In this document: piece after piece, positions 34,861 to 42,425 of the stretch
How positions within the stretch are numbered: position 1 is the first letter of the stretch
How the letters are laid out: every line of letters begins with the position of its first letter
From: Pedobacter sp. KBW06
Lineage (GTDB): Bacteria; Bacteroidota; Bacteroidia; Sphingobacteriales; Sphingobacteriaceae
NCBI RefSeq assembly: GCF_003852525.1
Contig: NZ_QAJL01000005.1
Span: 408,853 to 472,852, forward strand
Length of the DNA: 64,000 nt
Reading direction: 5' to 3'
Position numbers and translations under genes: made by a program
Notes under the pieces: model-generated
What the model was told of the DNA's origin: nothing
Seen by the model: only the letters and a program-made list of their open reading frames with translations
The model's database searches: none

Positions 34861-35915
34861 TGCAAAAACTAACCTACCGGCTGTTCAGATTTTACGGTTA
34901 TCCTTTTCTAACGGTGGTCATTTACTTATTGTTTTTTTTCATGACCAGCGAGGATCATATGAAATCTTATGCTGAGTATACCCTTTACGATTATTGTCTC
35001 GAGATATCTTACCTGAGTTATTTTGTGGTGGTGACTATAGAGTCGGCGATCTTGATTACAGCGACACTAAATCAGTTTCTGCCCTGGGAGAAATCACCAA
35101 TAAACCGTTTTCTTTTACAGCTGATCATTCAGATTGTTTTGCTGACGGTGATGTTTTATGGCACATCGATGTTGATCCAGGCAGTTTCCCTCAGTGCTTT
35201 TCAATTCCTGACGGATTTACTGATTCGGCAAGCCCTTGTGCTTGGTGTACTCATTTCCCTGCTGAGTACCGCTGCCTTTACCATAGATTATTTTTTACAC
35301 AAATGGACGGATGCGGAACTGGAGGCGATCAGGTTGAAACAATCGGTTACACAGGCACAGCTGGATGCCTTAAAAGCACAAATTGACCCTCATTTTCTTT
35401 TCAATAACTTCAGCACGCTGACTGCTTTAATTGAGGAAGATAAAGACATCGCCGTAAAATTCCTTCAACAGCTTTCTTCCGTATACCGGTACTTATTGGC
35501 CAACCGGAGCCAGAGTGTCATCTCACTTAAAGAAGAACTGGCTTTTATCAGGTCTTATTTTTTTCTGTATGAAATGCGTTATGGCGACAGTATCGCCCTG
35601 CTGATTGACATTCCTGAGGCCATGTATGCTTCCGGCATTGCTCCCATCACCCTGCAGCTGCTGATTGAAAATGCCATTAAGCATAATGTGGTCAGTGCAG
35701 CCGAACCCTTGCATATCCGGATCTATGGCGCCGGGGAATACCTTTTCGTAGAGAACAACATTAACCTGAAAACTCATGTGGAGCTCAGCTCTAAGATGGG
35801 CCTCAAAAATATTGAAGAACGTTACCATTTGCTATCGGACCACATTCCTGTGATTGTTCAGAGTCCGGAGACCTTTCAAATAAAAATCCCTTTGTTGCCG
35901 TATGACCATAAATAG
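34860..35915 (+). CDS. LytS/YehU-type sensor histidine kinase
   Basis: A 351-residue kinase with four hydrophobic segments (about 13-28, 45-70, 83-112 and 121-145) and a cytoplasmic His_kinase domain. The phosphoacceptor lies in LKAQIDPHFLFNNFSTLTALIEE, with the N box in LLIENAIKHN. There is no large extracellular sensor. It forms a pair with the LytTR regulator whose start lies 14 bp before its stop. Placement directly after the pump suggests it senses membrane or envelope stress, or the pump's substrate, and controls this operon. Confidence 0.88.
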   Translation: MQKLTYRLFRFYGYPFLTVVIYLLFFFMTSEDHMKSYAEYTLYDYCLEISYLSYFVVVTIESAILITATLNQFLPWEKSPINRFLLQLIIQIVLLTVMFYGTSMLIQAVSLSAFQFLTDLLIRQALVLGVLISLLSTAAFTIDYFLHKWTDAELEAIRLKQSVTQAQLDALKAQIDPHFLFNNFSTLTALIEEDKDIAVKFLQQLSSVYRYLLANRSQSVISLKEELAFIRSYFFLYEMRYGDSIALLIDIPEAMYASGIAPITLQLLIENAIKHNVVSAAEPLHIRIYGAGEYLFVENNINLKTHVELSSKMGLKNIEERYHLLSDHIPVIVQSPETFQIKIPLLPYDHK

Positions 35916-36663
35916 TTTAATTATAGAAGATGAATTGCCCAATGCCCGGCGTTTGGAAAAACTCCTCAATGAATCGGCTTATCCTGTTCAGATTGTCGGG
36001 CGGTTACAAACGGTTAAAGAGGCCATTGCCTGGTTTAAAAGTAACCCTGCTCCTTCCCTGATTTTTATGGACATCAGGCTAAGTGATGGGCTCAGTTTTG
36101 AAATTTACAAGAATGTGGAACTGGAAGCACCTGTGATCTTTACGACGGCTTACGATGAGTACGCTTTGCAGGCTTTTAAGGTAAACAGTGTGGATTATCT
36201 GTTAAAGCCTATCGATAAGACGGCATTGGAACAGGCGCTTGAAAAATTCAGCAAGCAACAGCGTAAGCCGGATTATCAGTCCATGGTACAATTGTTTGGT
36301 CAGATTCAATCTCAGCAGGTGATTTACAGGTCCCGCTTCCTGCTGACGTTCAGAGATCAGCTGATCTCTATGCCGGTGGAAGAGATTGCTTATTTTGGCT
36401 CTGCTTTTAAAACGACCTTTCTTGTGAGCCATAAGGGTGAAAAACATTATATCAGTCAGACACTGGAAGAAGTGGAAAGGGAATTAAACCCTGCGTTGTT
36501 TTTCAGGGTGACCAGACAATTCCTGGTCTGCACCCTGGCGGTAGCCAAGATTCATGTGTTTTTTAACGGAAAGCTCAAATTGGAATTACTGCCTGCTGCG
36601 GAAGAGGAAGTTGTGCTGAGCAGGGACAAATCTATCGCCTTTAAAGAATGGCTGGACAAATAA
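35902..36663 (+). CDS. LytTR-family response regulator
   Basis: A 253-residue regulator: receiver domain (1-120) with IEDE acidic pocket, phosphoacceptor Asp in LIFMDIRLSDG and the Lys of LLKPID, then a C-terminal LytTR DNA-binding domain (about 145-250) with SRFLLTFRDQLISMPVEEIAYF and FFRVTRQFLVCTLAVAKIHVFFNGKLKLEL. It is coupled to the kinase gene by a 14-bp overlap. LytTR proteins bind direct repeats spaced about two helical turns apart. The likely target is the efflux operon itself. Confidence 0.9.
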   Translation: MTINSLIIEDELPNARRLEKLLNESAYPVQIVGRLQTVKEAIAWFKSNPAPSLIFMDIRLSDGLSFEIYKNVELEAPVIFTTAYDEYALQAFKVNSVDYLLKPIDKTALEQALEKFSKQQRKPDYQSMVQLFGQIQSQQVIYRSRFLLTFRDQLISMPVEEIAYFGSAFKTTFLVSHKGEKHYISQTLEEVERELNPALFFRVTRQFLVCTLAVAKIHVFFNGKLKLELLPAAEEEVVLSRDKSIAFKEWLDK

Positions 36664-36695
36664 TGAAATTAAATTCTTTTATTAAAAGAGAATAA

Positions 36696-36703
36696 TACCT
36701 TTG
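36696..36703 (+). promoter_or_regulatory. -7 promoter element of the repeat-protein gene
   Basis: TACCTTTG is an exact TAnnTTTG match 24 bp before the ATG at 36728. The -33 region (36671-36680) is T-rich but has no TTTG. Confidence 0.55.
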
Positions 36704-36727
36704 ATGTGACACACAACATTTGCCATC

Positions 36728-37387
36728 ATGAAATACAAAAAAACACTAATCATCGCCGCATTGTTAGGAATGCAGCTGATGGCCAGGGCACAAAATATTT
36801 CTAACCTTCATTTCTTTATTCCGGGAAAAGCAGTCGTTTATGCAAGGATGGACATAGACGATGTGAGGCTTTACCTCAATGGAAATGGAAAAATTTCTTT
36901 AGAGAATGGCGGCGGGCTGAAAGGCAATGTCGACTACTATGACGGACTGAACGACGGCCCGAAACGAGGAAAAATTAAGTCTATCGATGGCATCAGATAT
37001 GATTATTATGATGGCCTCAACGATGGCTTTAAAACAGGAATGCTCAAATCAATCGGAAGCATAAGGATTGATTACTACGATGGCCTCAATGATGGCGTTA
37101 AAACAGGAAAAGTCAAGTCTATCGGCGCTATGTCCGTGGACTATTACGACGGGCTTAATGACGGAGTGAAAACAGGGAAGTTAAAATCTGTGGGCGGTAC
37201 ACAGATTCAATATTATGATGGCCTCAACGACGGTGTTAAAACAGGTTTGGTAAAGTCAATCGCTGCGACGCAGATTCAATACTATGACGGCTTAAATGAT
37301 GGTATAAAAACCGGAAGAATCAGGTCTGTAACGGGAAACAGCCCTGGAATAAAAGTCTCGGTTGGCAGAGATGAGGTGGAGCAATGA
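36728..37387 (+). CDS. Secreted protein of six 23-residue repeats
   Basis: A 219-residue protein with a signal peptide ending ARAQ (residue 22). After a short unique part (23-67) come six tandem 23-residue repeats (68-205) with the core DYYDGLNDGVKTGKVKSIG, differing mainly in the positions after the SIG. Each repeat probably forms a strand-turn-strand unit, giving an elongated beta structure. The Asp/Asn/Gly-rich loop (YDGLNDG) could bind metal ions. A short polar tail follows. I do not recognise a family. Its last four bases overlap the start of the Crp-like gene (ATGA), so the two are coupled. Confidence 0.7.
   Translation: MKYKKTLIIAALLGMQLMARAQNISNLHFFIPGKAVVYARMDIDDVRLYLNGNGKISLENGGGLKGNVDYYDGLNDGPKRGKIKSIDGIRYDYYDGLNDGFKTGMLKSIGSIRIDYYDGLNDGVKTGKVKSIGAMSVDYYDGLNDGVKTGKLKSVGGTQIQYYDGLNDGVKTGLVKSIAATQIQYYDGLNDGIKTGRIRSVTGNSPGIKVSVGRDEVEQ
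36929..37342 (+). repeat. Six tandem 69-bp coding repeats
   Basis: The segment encoding residues 68-205 is six units of exactly 69 bp without indels. The encoded cores are well conserved, while codon third positions and the spacer residues differ, so the array has been kept by selection on the protein and is not a recent expansion. Confidence 0.85.
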
Positions 37388-37950
37388 TCAGTAGTTTTCT
37401 AAGTTCATTTGACATTTTTACGCCCGCAGAGATTGCTGCATTTGAAGAAAAGACCGCATCAAGGTCAATTAAAAAAGGTGAATTCTTAATTCAGGAAGGT
37501 CAGTTATGTAAGGAAGTTGCCTTCCTGAAAACGGGGATTCTCAGGTCTTTTTTTAGTCCGGAATCCGGAGAGGAAATTACCTATTGCATCACCTTCCCAA
37601 ATACCTTAACAACAGCATATTCTTCATTTATTACCGGAATGCCGACGCTGGAAAACATTCAGGCGGTGTCTGCGGCAGAATTGATTGTTATTCAGAAGAC
37701 CGACCTGGATCAGTTGTCAAAGTCCAGCCTGAACTGGACCAGGTTCCTCAGGATCATTGCTGAACAGCAATATCTCGAACTGGAAAAGCGGTTATTCCTT
37801 TTCCAGAAAGAGAAGGCGAAGAAAAGATATATAGACCTTCTGGAGAACCAGCCGGTTTATGTTCAGCAAATTCCCTTACAATACCTCGCCTCCTATCTGG
37901 GCATTACGCCAAGGCACCTCAGCCGCCTGAGAAGAGAAGTGGTTTTATAG
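37384..37950 (+). CDS. Crp/Fnr-family transcription regulator
   Basis: A 188-residue regulator with an N-terminal cyclic-nucleotide-binding-like fold (KKGEFLIQEGQLCKEVAFLKTGILRSFF, about 30-58; the phosphate-binding RxS is absent, as is common in the Bacteroidota branch) and a C-terminal helix-turn-helix (IPLQYLASYLGITPRHLSRLRREVV). It probably responds to a ligand other than cAMP, or acts without one. Its start overlaps the repeat-protein gene by 4 bp. The quinone-reductase gene downstream has its own promoter element. Confidence 0.85.
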   Translation: MISSFLSSFDIFTPAEIAAFEEKTASRSIKKGEFLIQEGQLCKEVAFLKTGILRSFFSPESGEEITYCITFPNTLTTAYSSFITGMPTLENIQAVSAAELIVIQKTDLDQLSKSSLNWTRFLRIIAEQQYLELEKRLFLFQKEKAKKRYIDLLENQPVYVQQIPLQYLASYLGITPRHLSRLRREVVL

Positions 37951-37983
37951 ACAAATGTCCTGTAGCCGGAATCCTCATCGGGA

Positions 37984-37991
37984 TACCTTTG
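37984..37991 (+). promoter_or_regulatory. -7 promoter element of the flavodoxin-fold reductase gene
   Basis: TACCTTTG is an exact TAnnTTTG match 27 bp before the ATG at 38019. Confidence 0.5.
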
Positions 37992-38018
37992 CCCTGAACA
38001 AATTAACATCAGGACAAA

Positions 38019-38597
38019 ATGACCAAAATTCTTATCATAAACGGACATCCCAATAAGGAAAGTTTCAATCGGGCACTGGCAGCAGCTTATGAGGATGGCG
38101 CGCTGAAATCAGGTGCCAGCGTTTCCATGATCCACATCGGGGAACTTCAGTTTAACCCAAACCTGCAATTCGGCTATACCAAAAGAATGGACCTTGAGCC
38201 GGATTTGCTGGACAGTCTGGAGAAAATAAAAGCCGCAGATCACCTCGTTTGGATTCATCCCGTTTGGTGGGGCGGCATGCCGGCCATCATGAAAGGGTTT
38301 ATAGACCGCCTCTTTCTTCCGGGAATTGCCTATCAATACCGTGAAAATTCCGTTCGGTGGGATAAACTGCTGAGCGGTAAAACTGCGCGCATCATCACCA
38401 CACTGGATCAGCCGGGATGGTATTACCGGTTGATGTACGGCAGGCCAAGTGTGAATCAACTGAGAAAAAGTACACTGGAGTTCTGCGGGGTAAAGCCGGT
38501 AAAGCTGACCTATCTCGGCATCATCAAAACTTCAAAGCCGGAACAGCGACAAAAGTGGATCAATCAGATCTACAAGTCAGGCCTGCAGCAAGGTTAA
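38019..38597 (+). CDS. NAD(P)H:quinone oxidoreductase-like flavoprotein
   Basis: A 192-residue protein with the flavodoxin-like fold of the NQO1/KefF family: ILIINGHPNKESFNRALAAAY (FMN/FAD phosphate loop), a WIHPVWWGGMPAIMKGFIDRLFLPGIAY core and a TLDQPGWYYRLMYG segment near the flavin. These enzymes reduce quinones or electrophiles by two electrons in the cytoplasm. It follows the Crp-like regulator by 68 bp and may be under its control. Confidence 0.88.
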   Translation: MTKILIINGHPNKESFNRALAAAYEDGALKSGASVSMIHIGELQFNPNLQFGYTKRMDLEPDLLDSLEKIKAADHLVWIHPVWWGGMPAIMKGFIDRLFLPGIAYQYRENSVRWDKLLSGKTARIITTLDQPGWYYRLMYGRPSVNQLRKSTLEFCGVKPVKLTYLGIIKTSKPEQRQKWINQIYKSGLQQG

Positions 38598-38631
38598 TCC
38601 AATCCGACTATCCACTTCTAAATTTATAATT

Positions 38632-39243
38632 ATGCCCAGAGTAAAAGTGCAAAGAAAGGCATTGACTATCGACATGACGGCCATGACCGATGTTTCTTTT
38701 CTGCTCCTCACCTTTTTTATTTTAACTGCCACAGCGAAACAGCCGGATCCCCTGGATGTAAAGATCCCAACCTCTACCTACACGATTAAGGTACCCGATA
38801 AAGACATTACGATCCTGACGATCGGGAAAGGAAAGGTTTTCTTTGAAGCGAGCGGCCAGGACATTAAGATCGCGATGCTGGAAAAGATTGGCCAGCAATA
38901 TAAAATAGCATTCAGTGCAGAGGAGAAAAAAAGGTTCAGCGTAATCGGTTCATTCGGTGTTCCCGTTCAAAGCCTTAAAGCTTATATCATGATGGATGGC
39001 ACAAAACGAACGGCATCAGGATTGGAAACAGGAATCCCTTCTGATTCGGCAAATAACCAGCTTGCAGATTGGGTCCTGCATTCCAGACAAGCGGTTGCCG
39101 AATTGCATTCTGCTGCCATGAGGGTGAGCATCAAAGGAGATGCGGCAGAAGAATATCCATCCGTTAAAAAGATCATCGACGTGCTGCAAAAACAGAAAAT
39201 CAATAAGTTTAGCCTGCTGACCAATGCAGAATCTGCTCCATAA
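38632..39243 (+). CDS. ExbD/TolR-family biopolymer transport protein
   Basis: A 203-residue protein with one N-terminal membrane helix (about 18-37) holding the family's proton-conducting Asp (Asp20 in MTAMTDVSFLLLTFFIL). The periplasmic part (about 45-203) has the ExbD fold, with an extra insertion compared with the roughly 140-residue E. coli protein. ExbD works with ExbB and TonB to energise outer-membrane transporters. No exbB, tonB or second exbD lies in this window, so this copy must pair with subunits encoded elsewhere. Confidence 0.85.
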   Translation: MPRVKVQRKALTIDMTAMTDVSFLLLTFFILTATAKQPDPLDVKIPTSTYTIKVPDKDITILTIGKGKVFFEASGQDIKIAMLEKIGQQYKIAFSAEEKKRFSVIGSFGVPVQSLKAYIMMDGTKRTASGLETGIPSDSANNQLADWVLHSRQAVAELHSAAMRVSIKGDAAEEYPSVKKIIDVLQKQKINKFSLLTNAESAP

Positions 39244-39334
39244 AGAATAATTCTGCTTCCTTAAGCTACAAAGTGTGGAGGATCTCTACAGTTAAATTAA
39301 ACGGTATTTTGTTAAAGTGTTGTTTATCAGTAGT

Positions 39335-39418
39335 GTGCCAAACTATTGTTCTTCTGGCACCATTATTAAACATACCCTAAACGTAATTAACAAGAATAAT
39401 AACTGAAATACAGAAAAT
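39335..39418 (+). promoter_or_regulatory. Conserved leader element with hairpin, copy 2
   Basis: This is the gap-free counterpart of 28522-28605. The stem here is GTGCCA (39335-39340) / TGGCAC (39355-39360), one base pair longer than in copy 1 and with G-C in place of G-U at its base. The stretch 39373-39398 is identical to copy 1. Confidence 0.6.
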
Positions 39419-39730
39419 ATGAAAAAGATCATTTTATCAGCAGCATTTTTAGCTTTCGCAGGAATATCAGCAGCAAACGCATCTGAAGTAAAAGCTCCGG
39501 TAGCAATTACAGTTAAACAAGACAGTACTACAAAAACTCCTGTAGAATTAAAAGATCTACCTGAAGCAGTGAAAACAACTTTGCAATCAGAACCCGTTAA
39601 AGCCTGGACTCCAACCGCAGCTTTTCTGGTAACAAATGCAGACAAAACTCAATATTACCAGATTGATGTGAAAAAAGAAGCAGAAACTGCTTCCATTAAA
39701 ATTGGTACAGACGGTAAAGTGATTCAATAG
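39419..39730 (+). CDS. Secreted PepSY-like small protein, paralogue 2
   Basis: A 103-residue paralogue of the protein at 28606. It has the same signal peptide opening (MKKIILSAAFLAFAG), the same length, and a mature part with VELKDLPEAVKTTLQSEPVKAW followed by YYQIDVKKEAETASIKIGTDGKVIQ. Most changes are conservative. The shared leader shows that the whole unit (regulatory region plus gene) was duplicated. Likely an exported PepSY/BLIP-like protein of unknown role. Confidence 0.75.
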   Translation: MKKIILSAAFLAFAGISAANASEVKAPVAITVKQDSTTKTPVELKDLPEAVKTTLQSEPVKAWTPTAAFLVTNADKTQYYQIDVKKEAETASIKIGTDGKVIQ

Positions 39731-39760
39731 ATCCCTATTAATCCAACAACATGTATGTTT

Positions 39761-39793
39761 AAAAAAGGGGTCGGAGCAATCCGGCCCTTTTTT
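39761..39793. terminator. Bidirectional terminator
   Basis: AAAAAAGGGGTCGG (39761-39774) pairs imperfectly with CCGGCCCTTTTTT (39781-39793). It lies between the converging PepSY-like and GNAT genes and has T tracts on both strands. Confidence 0.75.
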
Positions 39794-39805
39794 ATACCCT
39801 CCTTT

Positions 39806-40207
39806 TTACGCTTCTCTTTTGATCATAAATGCATTGTCAAGATGATCCATCCCGATCCCTGGATAATAGGTCATCGCTGTTGGGGCAGCGAGCAGCAGCA
39901 GCATAGACTCCCCTCCTATACTTTCTTTCGTTAGTGCCACCAGTTGTTTTCCGATCCCGCTTTTCTGGTAGTCCAGATGAACAGCGAGGTCTGAAAGGTA
40001 ACAGGAATAACAAAAATCTGTAAGTGAACGGGCAATCCCCACCAGTTTATCGCCATCCCATGCGCTTACAATCAGATTCGAATTCGCATACATCTTATGT
40101 ATTCTTTCTACATCAGAAGTAGGTCTGTTTAAGCCCGAACTTACATACAGTGCAACAATTGCGGCAGTATCAGGGCAACCTTCAGTTTTATAAGTTATGT
40201 CCATCAT
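39806..40207 (-). CDS. GNAT-family N-acetyltransferase
   Basis: A 133-residue acetyltransferase with the GNAT core: a YSCYLSDLAVHLDYQKSGIGKQLV segment containing the acetyl-CoA phosphate loop (Q/K-x-G-I-G), and the preceding LVGIARSLTDF strand. The substrate is unknown. It is divergent from the MocR regulator gene, with a 79-bp region holding repeated half-sites between them, so it is a probable target of that regulator. Confidence 0.85.
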   Translation of the reverse strand: MMDITYKTEGCPDTAAIVALYVSSGLNRPTSDVERIHKMYANSNLIVSAWDGDKLVGIARSLTDFCYSCYLSDLAVHLDYQKSGIGKQLVALTKESIGGESMLLLLAAPTAMTYYPGIGMDHLDNAFMIKREA

Positions 40208-40242
40208 ATTGGTTGTTTATTTATTCAAAAGTACCGCGCAGA

Positions 40243-40288
40243 TGGACTACCTTTACTGTCCAGATTTAAAAAACAGAGTAGTCCAGAT
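40243..40288. promoter_or_regulatory. Repeated half-sites in the GNAT/MocR divergent region
   Basis: TGGACTAC (40243-40250) is the exact reverse complement of GTAGTCCA (40278-40285), and GTCCAGAT occurs twice in direct orientation (40258-40265 and 40281-40288, 23 bp apart). MocR regulators bind spaced direct or inverted half-sites in such divergent regions, so this is the likely operator. Confidence 0.5.
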
Positions 40289-41765
40289 GCTTCCATTTAC
40301 CACCCTCCTTTCCATTGATAAGGAATCTTCGCAACCGATCTTTCTTCAGATCGCGAACAATATTGTAAACATCATCCGTGAAGGACAGATTAAGCCGGGA
40401 ACCATGCTCCCCGGAACACGGGCACTGGCCAGGCTTCTGAACATTCACAGGAAGACTGTTATTTCAGCTTATGATGAACTTTATGCACAGAGCTGGATAG
40501 AGGTGATTCCAAAGAAAGGTGCCAGGATTGCCCAGAACCTTCCGGATTTAAAGCCACAGCGCTGGAATGAGCCCAGGTTAAGCTCCTACGGGGAATTCCT
40601 TGCGGCTCCTTTTTATCCGATGGAGCCCCACATGCCTATTGCTTCTGCACCCGTTTTGAGGTTCCCCGAATTCATCATTGATGAAGGATATCCGGATGCC
40701 CGGCTTGCACCCCTGGATTTATTAAACAGGGAGTACCGAAGCCGGGCGAAGCAGGCGGCGGCAAGGAAATGGCTTCCCGGATCGCTGGCTGGGGGATCGC
40801 CATTGCTCAGGGAAGCTTTGGTCGGTTATCTTTTGGAAAGCCGCGGGTTAAATATTCAAATGCAGCATACGATGGTTACCCATGGGGCACAGATGAGCAT
40901 TTACATTGCCGCAAGTTTGTTGCTGCAGGCCGGCGACAAAGTAATTGTAGGCGACCCAAGCTATTTTCTCGCCAATAAAGTGTTCGAAAAGCTCGGCGCG
41001 CATTTGGTTAAAGTTCCTGTTGATGCCCATGGTATGGACATGGATGCTGTGGAACAGGCCTGTAAAAAGCATAAAGTGAATGCGCTATATGTGATCCCGC
41101 ACCACCACCATCCCACTACAGTGACACTCAGCCCCGAGCGGCGGATGCGGTTACTGGAACTTTCCAGGAAATTTGATTTTGCCATTATCGAAGACGATTA
41201 TGATTACGAATTTCATTACAGCTCGGCACCATATCTTCCTCTGGCCAGTAGTCAGCATGAAGGAAGGGTTATCTACATCGGTTCCTTTTCCAAATCTATT
41301 GCATCTTCTGTAAGGATCGGTTTTATGATTGCCCCAGCCGATTTTATCCGGCAGGCGATTCAATTGCGACTGATGATTGACCTGAGGGGTGACCATATCC
41401 TGGAAGATGCGCTTGCGGTGCTGATTCAAAACGGCGATATCGGCCGCTACCTGAAAAAGGCGAACAAGGTATATTTTGACAGGCTGAACAACATTTGTAC
41501 CTCCCTGCAGGAGTTGAAAGGCATTATTGATTTTGATCGCCCCTCTGGTGGAATGGCAATCTGGGCAAGCTTTAACAAAGACTATCCCCTGGCAAAGGTG
41601 GCTGATGCTGCTGTGGCCAAAGGTCTGTACATTAGCCGCGGTTTTCAATCTCATGGCAACCTGAGGGACAGCAATTCCATCCGGATGGGTTTTGCGGCAA
41701 TGAACATCAATGAGATGAATGCCGCGATTGAAATCCTCAGTAAGGTGTTAAAAGCTAAAATATAA
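40287..41765 (+). CDS. MocR/PdxR-type regulator (GntR helix-turn-helix plus aminotransferase fold)
   Basis: From ATG 40287 this is a 492-residue protein. The N-terminal GntR winged helix (PIFLQIANNIVNIIREGQ, LPGTRALARLLNIHRKTVISAYDEL) is joined to a class I aminotransferase-like domain with the PLP-binding lysine in GSFSKSIASSVRIGF and the Asp/Tyr pair in EDDYDYEF. MocR proteins use PLP adducts as effectors and control linked metabolic genes. I chose 40287 over upstream starts (40242, 40197) because MLPFTTLLSID is the family opening, and the upstream stretch contains the repeated half-sites and overlaps the divergent GNAT gene. Confidence 0.88.
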   Translation: MLPFTTLLSIDKESSQPIFLQIANNIVNIIREGQIKPGTMLPGTRALARLLNIHRKTVISAYDELYAQSWIEVIPKKGARIAQNLPDLKPQRWNEPRLSSYGEFLAAPFYPMEPHMPIASAPVLRFPEFIIDEGYPDARLAPLDLLNREYRSRAKQAAARKWLPGSLAGGSPLLREALVGYLLESRGLNIQMQHTMVTHGAQMSIYIAASLLLQAGDKVIVGDPSYFLANKVFEKLGAHLVKVPVDAHGMDMDAVEQACKKHKVNALYVIPHHHHPTTVTLSPERRMRLLELSRKFDFAIIEDDYDYEFHYSSAPYLPLASSQHEGRVIYIGSFSKSIASSVRIGFMIAPADFIRQAIQLRLMIDLRGDHILEDALAVLIQNGDIGRYLKKANKVYFDRLNNICTSLQELKGIIDFDRPSGGMAIWASFNKDYPLAKVADAAVAKGLYISRGFQSHGNLRDSNSIRMGFAAMNINEMNAAIEILSKVLKAKI

Positions 41766-41794
41766 TGTAGCTTTGAGACCGCTAAGTACCAGAT

Positions 41795-42268
41795 ATGACC
41801 ACAACGATCCATCAATTGACAAAAGGAAAATATGTATTCTTCGGAACTCCGGAACAACAGCAGGGAGAAAACCTGCTCGTCCCTTATTTTACTGCCAGTG
41901 GTTTAAGTATTACTGAGGAAGACGGTGCCTTATCAGCTAAGGTACAGCTATTTGACATCAGCAACCTCATTTCTAAAAGGTCAGTATATGTGGACAGCCA
42001 AAGGTCTCTTGAAGCGCATAAGTTGTATACCTGGCCTGCAAAACTTGGCGATCCGAATGCCTGGGCAGAAAGCAAACGGATATTTTTTGAAGATCACCTG
42101 ATCGATCACCCCATTGAAATCCTTTTCGAACTGGGAGAAGCACAGGTGAGCTGGAAGCACATCAGTCCGGAAGCCTTTTCTGAAGCCAGTGCTATGGCCT
42201 CAACTTCTCCAGAATTTAAAGCAGTCGAAACCAGCCTTGTTTTAAAGCGTAAGGTAACAGAGGGATAA
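41795..42268 (+). CDS. Hypothetical protein, 157 residues
   Basis: I do not recognise this family. The protein has no signal peptide or membrane segment and looks mixed alpha/beta: HQLTKGKYVFFGTPEQQQGENLLVPYF, then VQLFDISNLISKRSVYV, and a C-terminal half with FFEDHLIDHPIEILFELGEAQVSW. It lies 29 bp after the MocR regulator on the same strand and is probably cotranscribed with it. It may act in the same unknown pathway. Confidence 0.6.
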   Translation: MTTTIHQLTKGKYVFFGTPEQQQGENLLVPYFTASGLSITEEDGALSAKVQLFDISNLISKRSVYVDSQRSLEAHKLYTWPAKLGDPNAWAESKRIFFEDHLIDHPIEILFELGEAQVSWKHISPEAFSEASAMASTSPEFKAVETSLVLKRKVTEG

Positions 42269-42397
42269 GGAGTTCCAGCCTTTTTGCCGGTTTAAGATTG
42301 ATTTTTGTGTTTAACAGAATTGTTAAATCAATGCCATTTAACGGTTACAGGAATGCCATATCCCGGTTTTTGCCTTTTTCCCGAATGCGAATAGCGC

Positions 42398-42405
42398 TAA
42401 GTTTG
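42398..42405 (+). promoter_or_regulatory. -7 promoter element of the second phosphoesterase gene
   Basis: TAAGTTTG matches TAnnTTTG 20 bp before the ATG at 42426. A TTTG at 42369-42372 lies 25 bp upstream, a wider gap than usual. Confidence 0.5.
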
Positions 42406-42425
42406 GTGGAAATAGCAGATTTTAA

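Noticed and set aside
36929-37342. Tandem repeats as a CRISPR array
   Set aside because: The 69-bp units have no unique spacers, lie within one reading frame with a signal peptide, and no cas genes are near.
28606-39730. Duplicated PepSY-like genes as ends of a composite mobile element
   Set aside because: There is no transposase, no terminal inverted repeat and no direct repeat of a target site. The similarity covers only leader and gene.
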